From Phlebiopsis flavidoalba (lineage: Eukaryota; Basidiomycota; Agaricomycetes; Polyporales; Phanerochaetaceae): a DNA stretch of 64,000 bases. Made by a program: the position numbers and the translations under genes. The stretch spans positions 1-64,000 of the forward strand of contig JAOCPU010000013.1 in NCBI GenBank assembly GCA_035772785.1. The letters run 5' to 3'. Below are positions 1 through 10,763 of this stretch, in pieces (the first letter of the stretch is position 1; the number at the start of each line of letters is the position of its first letter). The notes below the pieces were generated by a model that was not told where the DNA came from, made no database searches, and saw nothing but the letters and a program-made list of their open reading frames with translations.

Positions 1-20
1 GGACCGGAGCAGTGGCGCCC

Positions 21-468
21 TCAAGGGGGAAAGCGGCAATGGCTCAGCATACAGGTCCAGTCGGCGAGTGTGATGCGCGCCATGGTGCGGAAAGCAGAGA
101 CGTGATGGTTGAGGTCCCGAAGAAGACCGTTGATGGCTGCTGCATCGTTGAGCTGGGTAATAGACGGGAAACCAAACCCATATTCTGAGATAGGGAGGAA
201 GAGAACCTGAGAGTTAAATCGGAACGGAAAGTGTAAATAGTCATGAACACGCTGCGCAACCAACCGGTCAAGTTCAGCAGCATGGTCCCGGGAGATGGGC
301 TGATACGAGAGGTAAGGGCGTAAACGGGAGACAAGACATTGTGAAATGATGCGGCGGAGCGCGGTGAGGGGGAGGCGAGTATGGAGGTTTCGGGAATTCG
401 AACTCGATGATCAGTTGGCGGATCTTTGCATACTGCGATAACCACTCAAAAAAAAAGTCGGGGGTCAT
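21..468 (-). pseudogene. Retroelement reverse-transcriptase-region remnant
   Basis: Two minus-strand reading frames (21-263 and 274-468) carry adjoining pieces of one protein and are joined only by a frameshift. The downstream piece contains the segment SEYGFGFPSI followed by LNDAAAINGLLRDLNHH and ARITLADWTC. From memory this resembles the region after the polymerase domain in reverse-transcriptase-like proteins common in Agaricomycete genomes. No catalytic YxDD motif lies inside the window, and the piece is cut by the window edge. I read it as the 3' fragment of a decayed or truncated element. An unrelated conserved host protein is possible. Confidence 0.4.
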
Positions 469-676
469 TTGACATGATAATGTCCAAGAAGCGCCGTGAG
501 CGTTGCTCGAAAAAAAAAAAGAACGCTCGTTTTTATTGTGTTACTGTACTTACTTCTTACTTACTTGCCATTGTACTTATCGCATCACTACTGATCATAC
601 TTACTATGCGGTATTTACTTGTTTACTTAGTAGCTTACTGATCGCAATCTATTTCATTTCATTTATACTTTTTTTT

Positions 677-748
677 GTACTCTACAGGATTCGAACCAAC
701 GACCGTCTAATTAAAGGTACACTATAAAAACCATTACACTACGAGTCC
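677..748 (-). tRNA. tRNA-like fragment, probably non-functional
   Basis: Read on the minus strand, this 72-base stretch has a good T-loop (GGTTCGAATCC), a D-arm-like TAGTGTAATGG and ends that pair at 5 of 7 acceptor positions. The anticodon arm does not fold into a standard 5-bp stem with a 7-base loop, the T stem has a mismatch and two wobbles, and no run of T follows the 3' end for Pol III termination. The flanks at about 520-780 are clearly AT-rich compared with the window. That fits a decayed tRNA, a tRNA-derived SINE or a nuclear insert of mitochondrial DNA. Confidence 0.3.
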
Positions 749-799
749 ATTGGTATAACTAAACGTTCCTTTCCTAAGACCCCGTTTCTGGCGTCTCAT

Positions 800-1532
800 G
801 AGAATATACTTAGCGTTCAAGCCTTGAGTAGGGGGAGACTATTGCACACGTCCTCTGGAAACCACCACTGCGGCGCTTTTTTCTTCTTCGCGCGCAAGCT
901 GCTAATTGGGGCGAGGACTCGCCGGCCCTGTGCGGGGTAGAAGGGGCTGGATTGCAGCCTCCGCGAGAGCAGCCGATGCCTGGACAGGACTCTGGCTGTG
1001 CACTCCGAGTGGAAACAGGCATCTGCGGCGCCGTACTAGCCGAGATGATTGTGCCGTCGGTACTGGGATCGAGGGGAGCAGCAACAGCAGAAGATGCATG
1101 TTGAACACCCTATTGCCATCAGTGTGAGAAACACATGAGCGAGAACTGACCGGTCAATGCAGCGCTGGAGCAGCAACTGTAATGGTGAGCGGCAACTTTC
1201 ATGCAGCTGGCAACAGCAACTTGAATGTTGATGATAAACTGGTTGTCTTGCGTGCGCAAGCTTGTTGAGGTAGTTCTGGATGATGTGATTGCCACTGAGG
1301 TTCTTGACGAGAATGACACTGCGTGGAAGACTAAAACACAAGAATGATTGAGTGAATCTGTTAGCGGGTTGACAGGAAGTTAATCACCTCCTGAACGGCA
1401 TGGGTAATGTGCATGTTGAGAGAGATCTTGACCAGATCTTGAGCAAAAAAACTCACAGAGATGTCCCGACGCGGCTCGCTGCGCTTGCGCTCGTCGGCGC
1501 TGCCGTCGCTGTTGTCTTGCCTCCCCCACTCA
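800..1532. other. No recognisable gene
   Basis: Several short overlapping frames on both strands run through this stretch, but none shows a family motif, a plausible splice pattern or a signal peptide. It lies between the tRNA-like fragment and the left end of the inverted-repeat element. I see nothing further that can be supported. Confidence 0.5.
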
Positions 1533-1579
1533 CATCTGGAAAAACGGACTCTGTTAAGTAATGTTAAAGTAACGTTATG
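1533..1579 (+). repeat. Left terminal inverted repeat
   Basis: Left arm of the 47-bp inverted pair. The inner 27 bases (from 1553) match the right arm at 23 positions, the outer 20 bases at 15. Confidence 0.6.
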
Positions 1580-1965
1580 ACTACTAGCACTGTTATCCAA
1601 GGTAACGCACCGTTATTCGTGTTAGTTTTCACCTATTCCTAGAGTACGCACGAACGCGCAGCGCTGACTCAGCAACATAACCTCACGGCGTTTGGCGTCG
1701 CTGCGATGATGTCATCCGTCATCGGCGCTACCCTCAACAACGTATAACATTGCCGTACTGGCAACGCCGTCGGCCCCTCACCTCGAAAAAAAAAAAACCT
1801 CACTCAATTCCTTTACCTTCGATGATCTTCCACGCTTGCTAAGCACAGCCTCCACCTCATCCCTTCGCCCCTCTCCGCCCCTTGGTGCCTTGGATGTGCT
1901 ACCAGTACGCTCCACTAACAAGTTGCAGAATCACACTCCGTCGGTACCGTTCGTCGCTATGTCTG

Positions 1966-2029
1966 TCCATCGAGGTGTGTGTCCATCGGGGTGCGTGGCC
2001 ATCGAAGTGCACATCCGTCGAGGTGTGTA
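1966..2029 (+). repeat. Four imperfect 15-17-bp tandem repeats
   Basis: Four units in direct order: 1966-1981, 1982-1998, 1999-2013 and 2014-2029. Each follows the pattern tccatcgaggtgtgt with substitutions. They sit inside the inverted-repeat element. Confidence 0.7.
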
Positions 2030-2725
2030 CTCGTTGGCATAATACTCCAAAGGTGCTCACATACAGGATTACCACTTATGCCAGTGAGTCACCTGTCCTC
2101 TATGCGCGATCAGCACTTGTTGACAACATTATAGGGTGATGGGTGCCTATGCCGTGCGATTGCGTGCACATACAGATAGTACCAGTATCCTATGGTAAGT
2201 CTGTACATCCGCTGTGGTGGGCATGGCTAACAAAAGCCTGCCCGGTTCTTGCGCCATCAGTAATGAGGTGGTCCGGCTCACCTCCCCTACCCCAATTCCA
2301 CATTTGCATGCGGTATTTGGTATGTCGCAGACCCACACTTTATGATCTGTACACAGTTGCTGAATATAACTTCGAGGTTATTGCTCTCAGTGCCGTAGAG
2401 CTTGCTCCCCCCGCCATCAAGGTGAGTGAAGCTAGCTGCTACACAGTGTTTAGATTAGTAGTTGCTTCCTGTTCAAGTACTGGATGTCATGTATCACCTG
2501 CTGTAGTAGGGCAATGTGACATTTTAAAACCTCTGTGTGCAGTGTGCAGCTGTCTTTGTGCAGCCTCGTGAGCAAAACAAGAGTAAAGCAGTGAAGTACC
2601 ATGGTGTTAATGCCATGAATTAACGGTAAAAAGCGCTAAAATAACGAAAATTAACGCTAAGTAAATCGTGACCGGCTGGGCATCCCAGTATATAACGTAT
2701 TTTGTTACTTCATTTAAATACGCTA

Positions 2726-2772
2726 CATAGCGTTAGTTGAACGTTACTTAACGCCGCCCGTTTTCCCAGATG
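2726..2772 (-). repeat. Right terminal inverted repeat
   Basis: Reverse-complement partner of 1533-1579. It ends eight bases before the stop codon of the broken AA9 gene that follows. Confidence 0.6.
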
Positions 2773-2779
2773 CATGCTG

Positions 2780-3530
2780 CTAGGGTTTGCTGCGCTCGCA
2801 CCAGTGGAGGATGAAAGCAGAGGGAGAGGAAGTGGTGGGGGTAGAGGAAGTAGAGGAAGCGAGTGCCGTATCAGAGGAAAAGACCGTGGGGCCTGTGTAG
2901 GGTGCGGCTATGGACATGTCGGAGCCTGCCAGGTTCGTGAGCGGCCCGCTGGGGAATGTGTAGTTCGCTCTGGGATTTGAGCACCTGTACACGTCTCATC
3001 AGTATCGTTCCTGTTTCTCTTCTGTGAGAGGGAGAGGGGGCACGTACATCGAGGTCATAAATCCTGGGATCATCGTCTTTATACGCGCCAGGGAGAGATA
3101 CGAGAGGCGAGGGTATACTGTTCCCGCTCCCACGCTGATCTTCAGCTACGTGCACCCGGAGTAGAACTCCGCAGGCTACGCTGAGCGCGGTGGCGAGGTA
3201 CAGCGCGATGATCTCGTGGAGGATGAGGTACCCCGCCTGGCGCGAGGTTGCTCGGTAGCGTCACATCGAACTTGCATCGAACGCGTCGCCGTTGGCTTCA
3301 CACCCCTTCAACAAACAAAAAAAGGCGAAGGAGGGGAGGGAAGGCGTAACTGCTGATGTCCACCTAAGACCAGGTCACCCCCATCGTCCTTGTTTGAGGC
3401 CGAGCCTGTCGATCTTGAACCACCCCGCGCGCCCACTCGCGTTGAACGCCCCACACGCCTCTGCGCCGCCGCCCAGCAACCCGCCATATACGTTGTCAAC
3501 GGCGCTGTCCGTTCGTGTGCCATCTTCTTG
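2780..3530 (-). pseudogene. AA9 lytic polysaccharide monooxygenase, frame-broken and partial
   Basis: AA9 enzymes are secreted copper enzymes that oxidise cellulose. Minus-strand fragments in three frames follow AA9 order: PLTTYMAGC (about 3490), AGWFKIDRLGL (about 3410), VTLPSNLAPGG, YLILHEIIALY (about 3230, carrying the family's conserved RHEIIALH-type segment), EFYSGCT, PLVSLPGAYKDDDP (about 3090) and NYTFPSGP near the end. A GT-AG intron of about 60 bases fits near 2990-3050. At least four frame changes and an in-frame stop break the gene, and the N-terminal copper-binding histidine exon was not found. The stop (2780-2782) lies just beside the right end of the inverted-repeat element. It may be a pseudogene or an error-ridden copy. 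Confidence 0.6.
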
Positions 3531-3569
3531 AGCGTGCGTTACATCGAAACTTTTTGATTTCTTGATCCC

Positions 3570-3601
3570 TCTTTCGTGTCTTCCCTCTTTCGTGTCTTCC
3601 C
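3570..3601 (+). repeat. 16-bp perfect direct repeat, two units
   Basis: tctttcgtgtcttccc occurs twice head to tail (3570-3585 and 3586-3601). Confidence 0.8.
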
Positions 3602-4281
3602 TTTGTCATGGCTCTGTTTGGGACTTGCAAGCACTGGCATGTTGCTTGAACCCGCGACAAGACGTCCCCCTCTTCGAAGGACTCACACCACTCCTTCTGG
3701 TTGCTCTTGTGCTGACTGCGTCTGCCTCCCATGACTGGAGAGTCTTTTTAGTCGGTCTGGGTGAATATCACGGCTGTCAGAGTGGTTCAATTGCGAAATG
3801 TGTGTGGAAGTACAAATCCAGAAGCGTCTTGAGGCTTATTGTAGAGTTTTTTTGAAGGTGAGGGGAAAGAGTTTTTCGATTCGAGGAGATGAGTATTTCT
3901 TCGAGAGGTGCGATGAGGTGCGGCCATTGAGTGTGCTCGATTATCATGAACGTGACGTAAACCACATAATGTCCACTTGAGATATCATTAGCGTCTAGAT
4001 CATCTCATGAACTTATCATGAAGCGCCGCATGATGCGATCTTGAAGGCGGCTTCTCATGATCGCTTTCCCATTTTTGGGAGCAGCGGCCACAAAGACACA
4101 GCTTACTAAATTGGGCCTTACCTTCGCTCCCGTCCGTGTCCGAGTCTGACTCCCTCCCTATCAGTTTTCCTTCACAGTTGGGGCTTGTGTGCGTCTGGCA
4201 CAGGGGAATCCCGTTGTTTCTTTGAGCTATCGCTGGTAAGTACTGCAGAACACGCATGTCATCCAAGCAACTCAACGCTCA
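3602..4281. other. No recognisable gene
   Basis: Only short frames are present, such as 3798-3980 on the plus strand, whose peptide shows no family motif. No promoter or repeat signal stands out. Confidence 0.45.
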
Positions 4282-4397
4282 TCATTTCTTGATATTCAGA
4301 ATCCGCTTGCCAGCAGAGTCCAGACTAAGGACAAGGTTCAGATTGCCTATGACATACGACTCACGGAACGCATCTGCTACCTCATTGATCCCGTGAT
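4282..4397 (-). CDS. C-terminal exon of an unidentified protein
   Basis: On the minus strand a frame reads INEVADAFRESYVIGNL, then LVLSLDSAGKRILNIKK, then two stop codons (first at 4282-4284). It is preceded by a usable acceptor (ag at 4398-4399). The amphipathic character and tidy ending look like true coding sequence. A faint likeness to C-termini of zinc-type alcohol dehydrogenases is only an impression. Upstream exons should lie above 4400 on the minus strand, but I could not connect them, so this may be a relic. Confidence 0.35.
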
Positions 4398-4776
4398 CTT
4401 AAGGTACCAGAAACAGACACGGGCATCATTTCTATATGTTCCCTGATACACTCCATCCTCTTTTCATCTGTCAAAATCACGGTAGCTTGGCCTTATGGGC
4501 CTTCGATCGGTCCCGGCCACCACACATGAATCAATAGGTAACGTAACTACCGGACACTCCCATTGAGTTCTGGTAGAGTGAGTGACATAATGATGCGATG
4601 ACTCCATCGGAGAAGCTGATACTAGTCAGGTGTCTCGCAGTCATCACGAATAGGAGGTCGTCATACGTGCGGCCTGAAGGTGACGCACACTGCTTCGGAC
4701 AGATGTCCTGCGCAATATATAACGGCTACATGACCACCTCTCCCATCAGAATTGCAAAAGGCTTGCCACTTTCAAC

Positions 4777-5751
4777 ATGGCCTACTCTACTCACATCCGC
4801 GCTGTGGCGAGCATCATGGTCGGCATTTCGACGCTGGTGTCAGGTTCCGGTATCATTGTTCCGTTATATATATTCCCCAGGATCTTCTCCATCTTGCTCT
4901 GCATGGGCTCCTCTCATTAATACGTATGACGCCTCTTGTCCCCGTTTCATTATCTAATGACCTCCCTGCGTTAGGATTGCTGCCAATCCTTCCACCCCAT
5001 TCTTCCTCATAATAAACCCAAACAGTGGCCCGGGTACTGCCGGCTCACAGCCAGATGCGTCCAGTTATCAAGGGTGCAATTCCGCAATTGAAAGCACATT
5101 CAAATGTCAAGACTGTTGGCTATGTGCCTACGGGAGATGGTTCTCGTAGTCAATCTGCGGTCAATACTGATGTCGCCACATATGCTGGCTGGAGCAGTGC
5201 TTATCGGCCAGACGGTATCTTTTTTGACGAAGTCCAATCCTACCAGCGGCCTACTGTCATTGTACACAACGTACTCTCAAAATGCTAAACAAAAGCTTTG
5301 ATAGTGGTAATGGGGCTCGTAAAGTCGACTGGGCTGCCTCATCTTGTAGTATCTGACGCGATTTAGGTTATTCTGAACCCTGGGGCCAACGTCGGGAGTG
5401 CCAGTTATTTTTCCATCGCAAACCAAATTGTCACTGCGGAGATTTCTATGACGACTTTAGGTATCTACGTGCCATATAGCCCGATTCAGACGCATTTTGG
5501 ATCTCTGATTCCTGATTGTAGTGCCTCGCAACTCACCATAAACTCCAATCACCCGGCCGCTCAGCAGGCTGTTATTCTCCCACGATGCGCCCTCAACTCC
5601 CCCATCCGACCTTATAAGTCAACTGGTGGGCACGGACGGGATTGGCTCGTTGTACATCACAGACGATACCCAGGCTAATAACGGAAACCCCTACGACAGC
5701 TTACCGACCGATCTTTCTAGCTTCGTAGCCGCTGTCACTTCAGACTCTTGA
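4777..5751 (+). CDS. Spherulation-specific family 4 (spherulin-4-like) protein
   Basis: The ATG at 4777 opens a frame starting MAYSTHIRAVASIMVGISTL, a plausible secretion signal, followed by VPLYI. Later pieces match the spherulin-4 family in order: PFFLIINPNSGPG (about 4995), LKAHSNVKTVGYVPTGDG (about 5090), DGIFFDEV (about 5215), LYTTYSQNAKQKL, VILNPGANVGSASYF (after an acceptor near 5367) and a conserved end FVAAVTSDS with its stop at 5749-5751. Single-base shifts are needed near 5070 and 5240, and about three introns are implied. The family is named from a slime-mould spherulation transcript and is widespread in fungi; its enzymatic role is not settled. Confidence 0.7.
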
Positions 5752-6168
5752 CTTGTCACGAATTGAAAAGAGATCTTGGGGTTCCGTATGCATGGAACAA
5801 GAGTAACAATGTATCCTTTGAAGGGTAAAGTTTGTTTGCCCAGTCTATGGAAGGCATCTGCGTCCGCCACTGGTCTAGTCTTGCAATCTCTCGGTGAATT
5901 GTTGTCACTTGTTTGGCATGATTCGGCACTGTGGTCAAAGCGTCGGTTCAACTTCAGTCACACGCGACGACGCGCATTCCACACCAGCACTGCTAGCTTA
6001 GGTGATGTCACAGTGAAGTAGAAGCTTATAGGCTCTTACACGATTCGTACTACACACCTACGACAACCACATTCTAATCAACAAGTGAGTAATGCCGACC
6101 AGTTTGTCGCTCACTGACACCTTACACCGGCAAAGCTTGAAATTTCTCTCTACACAAACTTCTTGATC
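5752..6168. other. Spacer before the GMC gene
   Basis: One plus-strand frame (5776-6021) shows no recognisable motif. The last 150 bases are probably promoter and 5' UTR of the GMC oxidoreductase. Confidence 0.4.
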
Positions 6169-8224
6169 ATGTGGCCGTTCACAAGCACACCTAAATATCG
6201 TATCTACTCGCCTCATGAATTGGACCAACGGTCGTTCGATTACGTGATTGTCGGTGGTAAGACAGTCCTTCTCATGTCACTCACGTTCGGTTCTCTGCTG
6301 TTAACGCTCTACTAGGTGGGACCGCAGGCTGTGTAATTGCGTCTCGTCTATCTGAAGACGAGAATAAGACCGTCCTTCTTCATCGAAAGAGGACCAATCA
6401 TCGACTCCTGGCTGTCTCGGGTTCCACTTCTATCGGTGGATTTCCGTACTTCATGGTCTCCAACCTACCAATGGCAGTCTGCTATGAATGCCGTGTCGAA
6501 AGAGATATCCACAGCCAGCATGGTGACGGGCAAGGCATTGGGCGGCACGTCCAAGATTAATGCTCATGTCTACACCCGATCCGTTCCTGGTGAATACAAC
6601 GCGTGGGAGGAGAGTGGACGTAAAGGTTGGGGCTGGAATAGTGTAGAGCCATACTTCAAAAAATCCGAAACCTCTCTGACCCATGGATTTGCTGAACACA
6701 GAGGAAGTCGAGGTCAATGGCGGTGGTACATGACTTATCACTCCACTGCTGACGCATTTCGTTAGGACCCTGGTTTAATCGTCATCTCACTGAAATTCCG
6801 TTCCAATGCGTAGATGAGTGAGCAGAGTTCCTTCTCAATCTATGCTTCATGGGACGCTTACGGCCACTGTTCCAAGGATATTGGAAGCTGCGGACTCGCT
6901 TGGCCTTCCTCGCCCGCGAAGATATCCATAACCCGGATATACCGCCCTATGCCTGCGGGCTCATCGACGTGACCGTGGATCAGGACGGCCGTCGACAATC
7001 AACTTTTGATGCCTTCTTGAATCCCGAAATCCTGGCAAGCCGAGCCAAGAACCTCTTTGTATGCACTGAGACCGTGGTTTCCAGGCTTGACGTGCAACGA
7101 CGCGATGCTGAGATCTCTGTCGAGGGGTGTATTCATACAAAGTGGAAAGAAGGGCGAAGATGAACAGGAATTTTATGTATCTGCCACAGCTGAAGTAATT
7201 ATGTGCGCAGGAGCAATAGTTACCCCTCAAATTCTCATGTTGAGGTATGGTTTGTGAAACGCCCTTACCTACGCACAATCTTGACCAGCCCTCGTTTATA
7301 GTGGAATAGGGCCTCGGGAACACCTCGTTTCGAAGGGTATCGACGTGGTCAAGGAACTTCCCGGCGTTGGTCGCAATCTGGTTCGTCTGCTATCATCCAT
7401 CTGGAACTTCCAGTTGACACATGTATTATAGAAAGATCATCCATGTGTCCCACTGTGCTACAAGGGGGGCTCGCGCAGACTCTTTGCACGAGCTCGAATC
7501 GAACTACCTGCTCGCCAATCTGGGAGCTGCTGCGCTATGTGTTCACTGGCAAGGGTCTCTCCTCCTCTCCCCAACCCACAAATGATTATATTTGCCTTGA
7601 GCAAACTTTTGGACGAGGACAGCTCTCAGGACACCGCCATCCCCCTAACGCTGGTAGCGATGGCCATTCGTCCTCCAACATCCCCGACCTCGAGTTCGTC
7701 ACCATCCCATACAATGTCTTCGACGATAGCAAATTGGACAAATCAGAAGGAGTCGCGACGCTGGCATGTATTCTGCTCAAGCCCAAGTCCTCTGGCACCG
7801 TGCGCTTGGCATCGCTCAACCCCCACGACAGGCCCGAATGCGATTTGGAGTACCTTCGAAACGAGGACGATTACAAGCCCCTTTCCGTAAAGCGTTACGT
7901 CTAGGCCTGGCAATAGGCAGAAAATGTCGCAAGCAAGGGCACAATTTCCGCGACTTCTTGCGACCGGCATCTGAAAACGAATCGGACATCGACCAGTACG
8001 TTCGGCAAAAGATTCGGACAACCTTCCATTATACGTCGACCTGCCGGATGGCACCGGAGGCAGAGTTAGGTGTTGTAGACGATGAGCTCAGGGTACATGG
8101 GATCAGGAGACTTCGCATTGCGGATGCGAGTATTTTCCCAGACGTCCCCGCTGCACACCCTCAGGCTCCTGTGGTCATGGTGGCTGAAAGATGCGCAGAT
8201 TTCGTGAAGAATGCTAACGATTGA
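6169..8224 (+). CDS. GMC oxidoreductase (FAD-dependent alcohol oxidase/dehydrogenase)
   Basis: GMC flavoenzymes oxidise alcohols or sugars; fungal members include aryl-alcohol oxidases that feed peroxide to lignin decay. The ATG at 6169 starts MWPFTSTPKYRIYSP. The dinucleotide-binding motif VGGGTAGCVIASRL is split by an intron. GKALGGTSKINAHVY (about 6530) fits GMC signature 1, and GAIVTPQILMLSGIG (about 7210-7310, intron inside) fits signature 2. The C-terminal domain has FHYTSTCRM (about 8030) and AAHPQAPVVMVAERCADF, giving the two histidine regions of the active site. Several introns and a few frame shifts (near 6375, 6770, 7550 and 7890) are needed. No signal peptide is evident, so an intracellular alcohol oxidase-like enzyme is as likely as a secreted one. 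Substrate unknown. Confidence 0.82.
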
Positions 8225-8333
8225 TTAGATATATCGTCGGTAACAGATGATGATACGTTAAGACGTGCTGATACTTATTAGAGGACGGAATATACTGAGT
8301 AGACGGTGGAAAATACGAATGCGGACTGTGTTA

Positions 8334-10508
8334 TTAATCCTCACCGTCCATGCCCAGAATACTAGTAAACTATTGTCAGCTCTCTGAAAACGTGACAGCC
8401 ACGAATCGTCGTGGCTACTCACCATTCTTCCGACTCCCTCCGCGCAGGGATGTATGCTGAGAAACCAAAGGAGTTCCCGAGGAAACTACCTGGATTAAAA
8501 ACATGACAGCCTTCATAGGTCATTTGGTAACGATCATATTTGTCTGCGAGAACAACCTGGGCATTAATTAGTGACGACTGAATAGTGAGGGCATTGACCG
8601 ATACATACTGCTGTAGGTAGAGGATATAATCGGAGTGCATGGTCAAATTCGGGAAGGGTGGGCTGAATGGACGTTGTGAGAGGAACTAGGTGACTTTGAT
8701 CCAAGATTGACTGGACGAGCTGTGAGACAAATGAGCAAGCTAAGCATTATTTTGACACCGCTGATCTCACATAACGTTTGAGATCGTCCTCTCGAACATC
8801 TGGCTTGACGCCTACAAGGTTCCTCAGCATCCTCGCCATCAAGTCTTCGCGAAAGACGACAATCTCCTGTTCGCAAAACTTGATTCTACAAGGATTGGAG
8901 GCCAGTTGTAGTTTGGGAACCTTTGCCTTGAGTCGAGCTGTGAGAGAAGACAGGAGTGGCCTCCGAGGTAAAATTGAGTTGATTGTGATGTCACGAGGCC
9001 CAGGAACTAGGACGAAGTGAGTTTGTCTTGTAATGAGTGGGTATGATGAGATGAGATCGGCCAGCGAATCGAAACCGTCTAAAGTGTAATATTAGCAAAA
9101 TCGTTGGTCCCCCCTTGACCAGTGGCCAGCACTTGCCTTGATATCTCCTAATTTCTCTCGCATTGCCCTGTGCGATTCCTTTCGAATGAAAGTTTCCGCA
9201 AAGTATAACAAGGCGGGGTATGAATTGGTTCTCGATACAGTTGTCGAACAGCTTCTTGAGACCTTGCAGAGTATCTGGTTGGTCGAGCCAAACATCTGAA
9301 AGCACAAAAAATCTCATGTCTGGCCAGTCCATGCGGAGGCGATTGGCTAGCTGAGTCTGAATGGTACGTTATTTAGGTAGCCCGGGCGTACTACAACCGA
9401 GAAACTCACAATCTCTGCCAACGTTGTCGCACCTTTACCAAGGAAATCTATGTGGCCGTAGACCGACCGTGCTGCTTCACGACTCTCGCAGGGTGGATGA
9501 CCGATGGCAATGACCGATAAAGTTGCTTCATCGGTGTAATCACCCAAAAAAAAAAGCTACTAAAGCAAAGCACCCTTCCGTAAACAATCCCTCGCTAGGT
9601 TGATCCTACGGACAGCTCATTATTAATCCTAAGATAGACACCATACCACTCACCAGTTGTGAAAAGTCCAGCTCCACTGCACCCTCTTCGTCTTCAAGAC
9701 AGAGCTTTGCCTTCTTTAGAATGTGTGAGCATGCCAAACAATAGGAATCGTTGACCTGCACAGACAAGTAGCTGCTTCGTTGATCGTAGCTAACGCTTGT
9801 ACTATAAGTACGCTCTTTCTTGCGATAGAGGATTTAACAAACAGTCAGAAGCCGCTCCCTGTCCCTTGCAGTAATGTGGACGGAGAGAAATGGTCATTGC
9901 GCAGGGACAGTCTGTTTTTGATGATGTTCAGACGATTGCGCACTGCCGCAATGCGGGATTCTGCTGAGCCCGATACCGTCAGTTGTGCGAGGACTCTGCA
10001 AACGGATTCATGTCAATATCAGATTTTCTCAACTCTCGAATTGTTCCATGGAACAATACCTCTCGAATGCGTTCCGTTCGGCTGACCAATTCCACAGAGG
10101 CATCTCGAAAGCATCTCTACGAAGTGCAAGTGACTATCTGGATCAAGAAAGTCATTTTCTCCTGACTCATTCCCTTCTTGAAATGCCTCGTATACCCTTT
10201 GTAATACGTCAAGGGAAACCTTCATTTGCGCGTCTTCATGATATCTCAGTGCCGGCTGAAGGTGACAGCAATTGAAGCACTGACCATCCTGCTTGTTGTA
10301 CTCTTTTAGCGATCCATTCCACCGCCTGTTCAATCTGTTTCATCCGCAATTTCATGGCGTTCCAGTATGTCCTCGACGAATTCCAAGGCTTCGGGCCCCA
10401 AAGAATGGCTGTATTTTCTGAACACCTGAAATTTCGTTAGAAATGGCCATTGATACGCGTTTTTGGGTGGCCTACTTTGATGATTGATCTCTGCCTAGGG
10501 TCTGCCAT
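8334..10508 (-). CDS. DPB2: DNA polymerase epsilon subunit B
   Basis: The essential second subunit of the leading-strand polymerase. The ATG (10506-10508) gives [11 protein letters not shown], followed by an intron and then [16 protein letters not shown]. Further landmarks are [14 protein letters not shown] and [15 protein letters not shown] (about 9470), [12 protein letters not shown] (about 9310), [10 protein letters not shown] (about 9215), LVPGPRDI (about 9000), [18 protein letters not shown] (about 8850), [15 protein letters not shown] and VFNPGSF (about 8500). The phosphoesterase-like core lacks catalytic residues, as in the family. A final 8-codon exon after an intron ends GMDGED with its stop at 8334-8336. 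Frame shifts occur within. Its 3' end faces the GMC gene 110 bp away. MCB-type sites lie in the promoter and first intron. Confidence 0.85.
10455..10460. promoter_or_regulatory. ACGCGT (MCB-type) site in DPB2 intron 1
   Basis: An exact MluI cell-cycle box, the target of the MBF factor at G1/S in well-studied fungi, inside the first intron of DPB2. Its function here is inferred from the gene identity. Confidence 0.35.
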
Positions 10509-10627
10509 GTTTTAAAATGCGAAAGGTTTCAATATAGAATGTTATCAAAGATATGTGGAATGAGCACAGAGCACGTCGACAAGACCATGATGACGGTTCT
10601 GCTTCAACGCGACGCGACGCGATATCA

Positions 10628-10633
10628 ACGCGT
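10628..10633. promoter_or_regulatory. ACGCGT (MCB-type) site upstream of DPB2
   Basis: A second exact MCB hexamer, about 120 bp upstream of the DPB2 start. It lies in a stretch rich in acgcg/gacgc motifs (10608-10633). Confidence 0.4.
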
Positions 10634-10763
10634 AAACGCTCATATAGACGCCATGCTACCGTATTGGGCACCCTTGCTCCCCGCAATCGTTGTATGTCCC
10701 GCACTCTGTTCATTACGTCGACGTTCTGCGCACGGAATACTCATCACTCTATATATCCTACAG

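Larger units (their letters stand above)
1533..2772. mobile_element. Non-autonomous DNA transposon-like element with 47-bp TIRs
   Basis: The two ends are inverted copies of each other: 1533-1579 matches the reverse complement of 2726-2772 at 38 of 47 positions without gaps. Both ends start with catctgg and contain an unbroken gttaagtaa. Further TAACG/CGTTA motifs repeat just inside both ends, as subterminal repeats do in hAT-type elements. The 1.24-kb interior has no transposase; the largest frame is an unrecognised 142-codon ORF at 2143-2571. I could not see a clean target-site duplication, so exact limits and superfamily are open. Confidence 0.6.

Noticed and set aside
1525..2780. Target-site duplication of the inverted-repeat element
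   Set aside because: The eight bases outside either end do not match, so no duplication is claimed.
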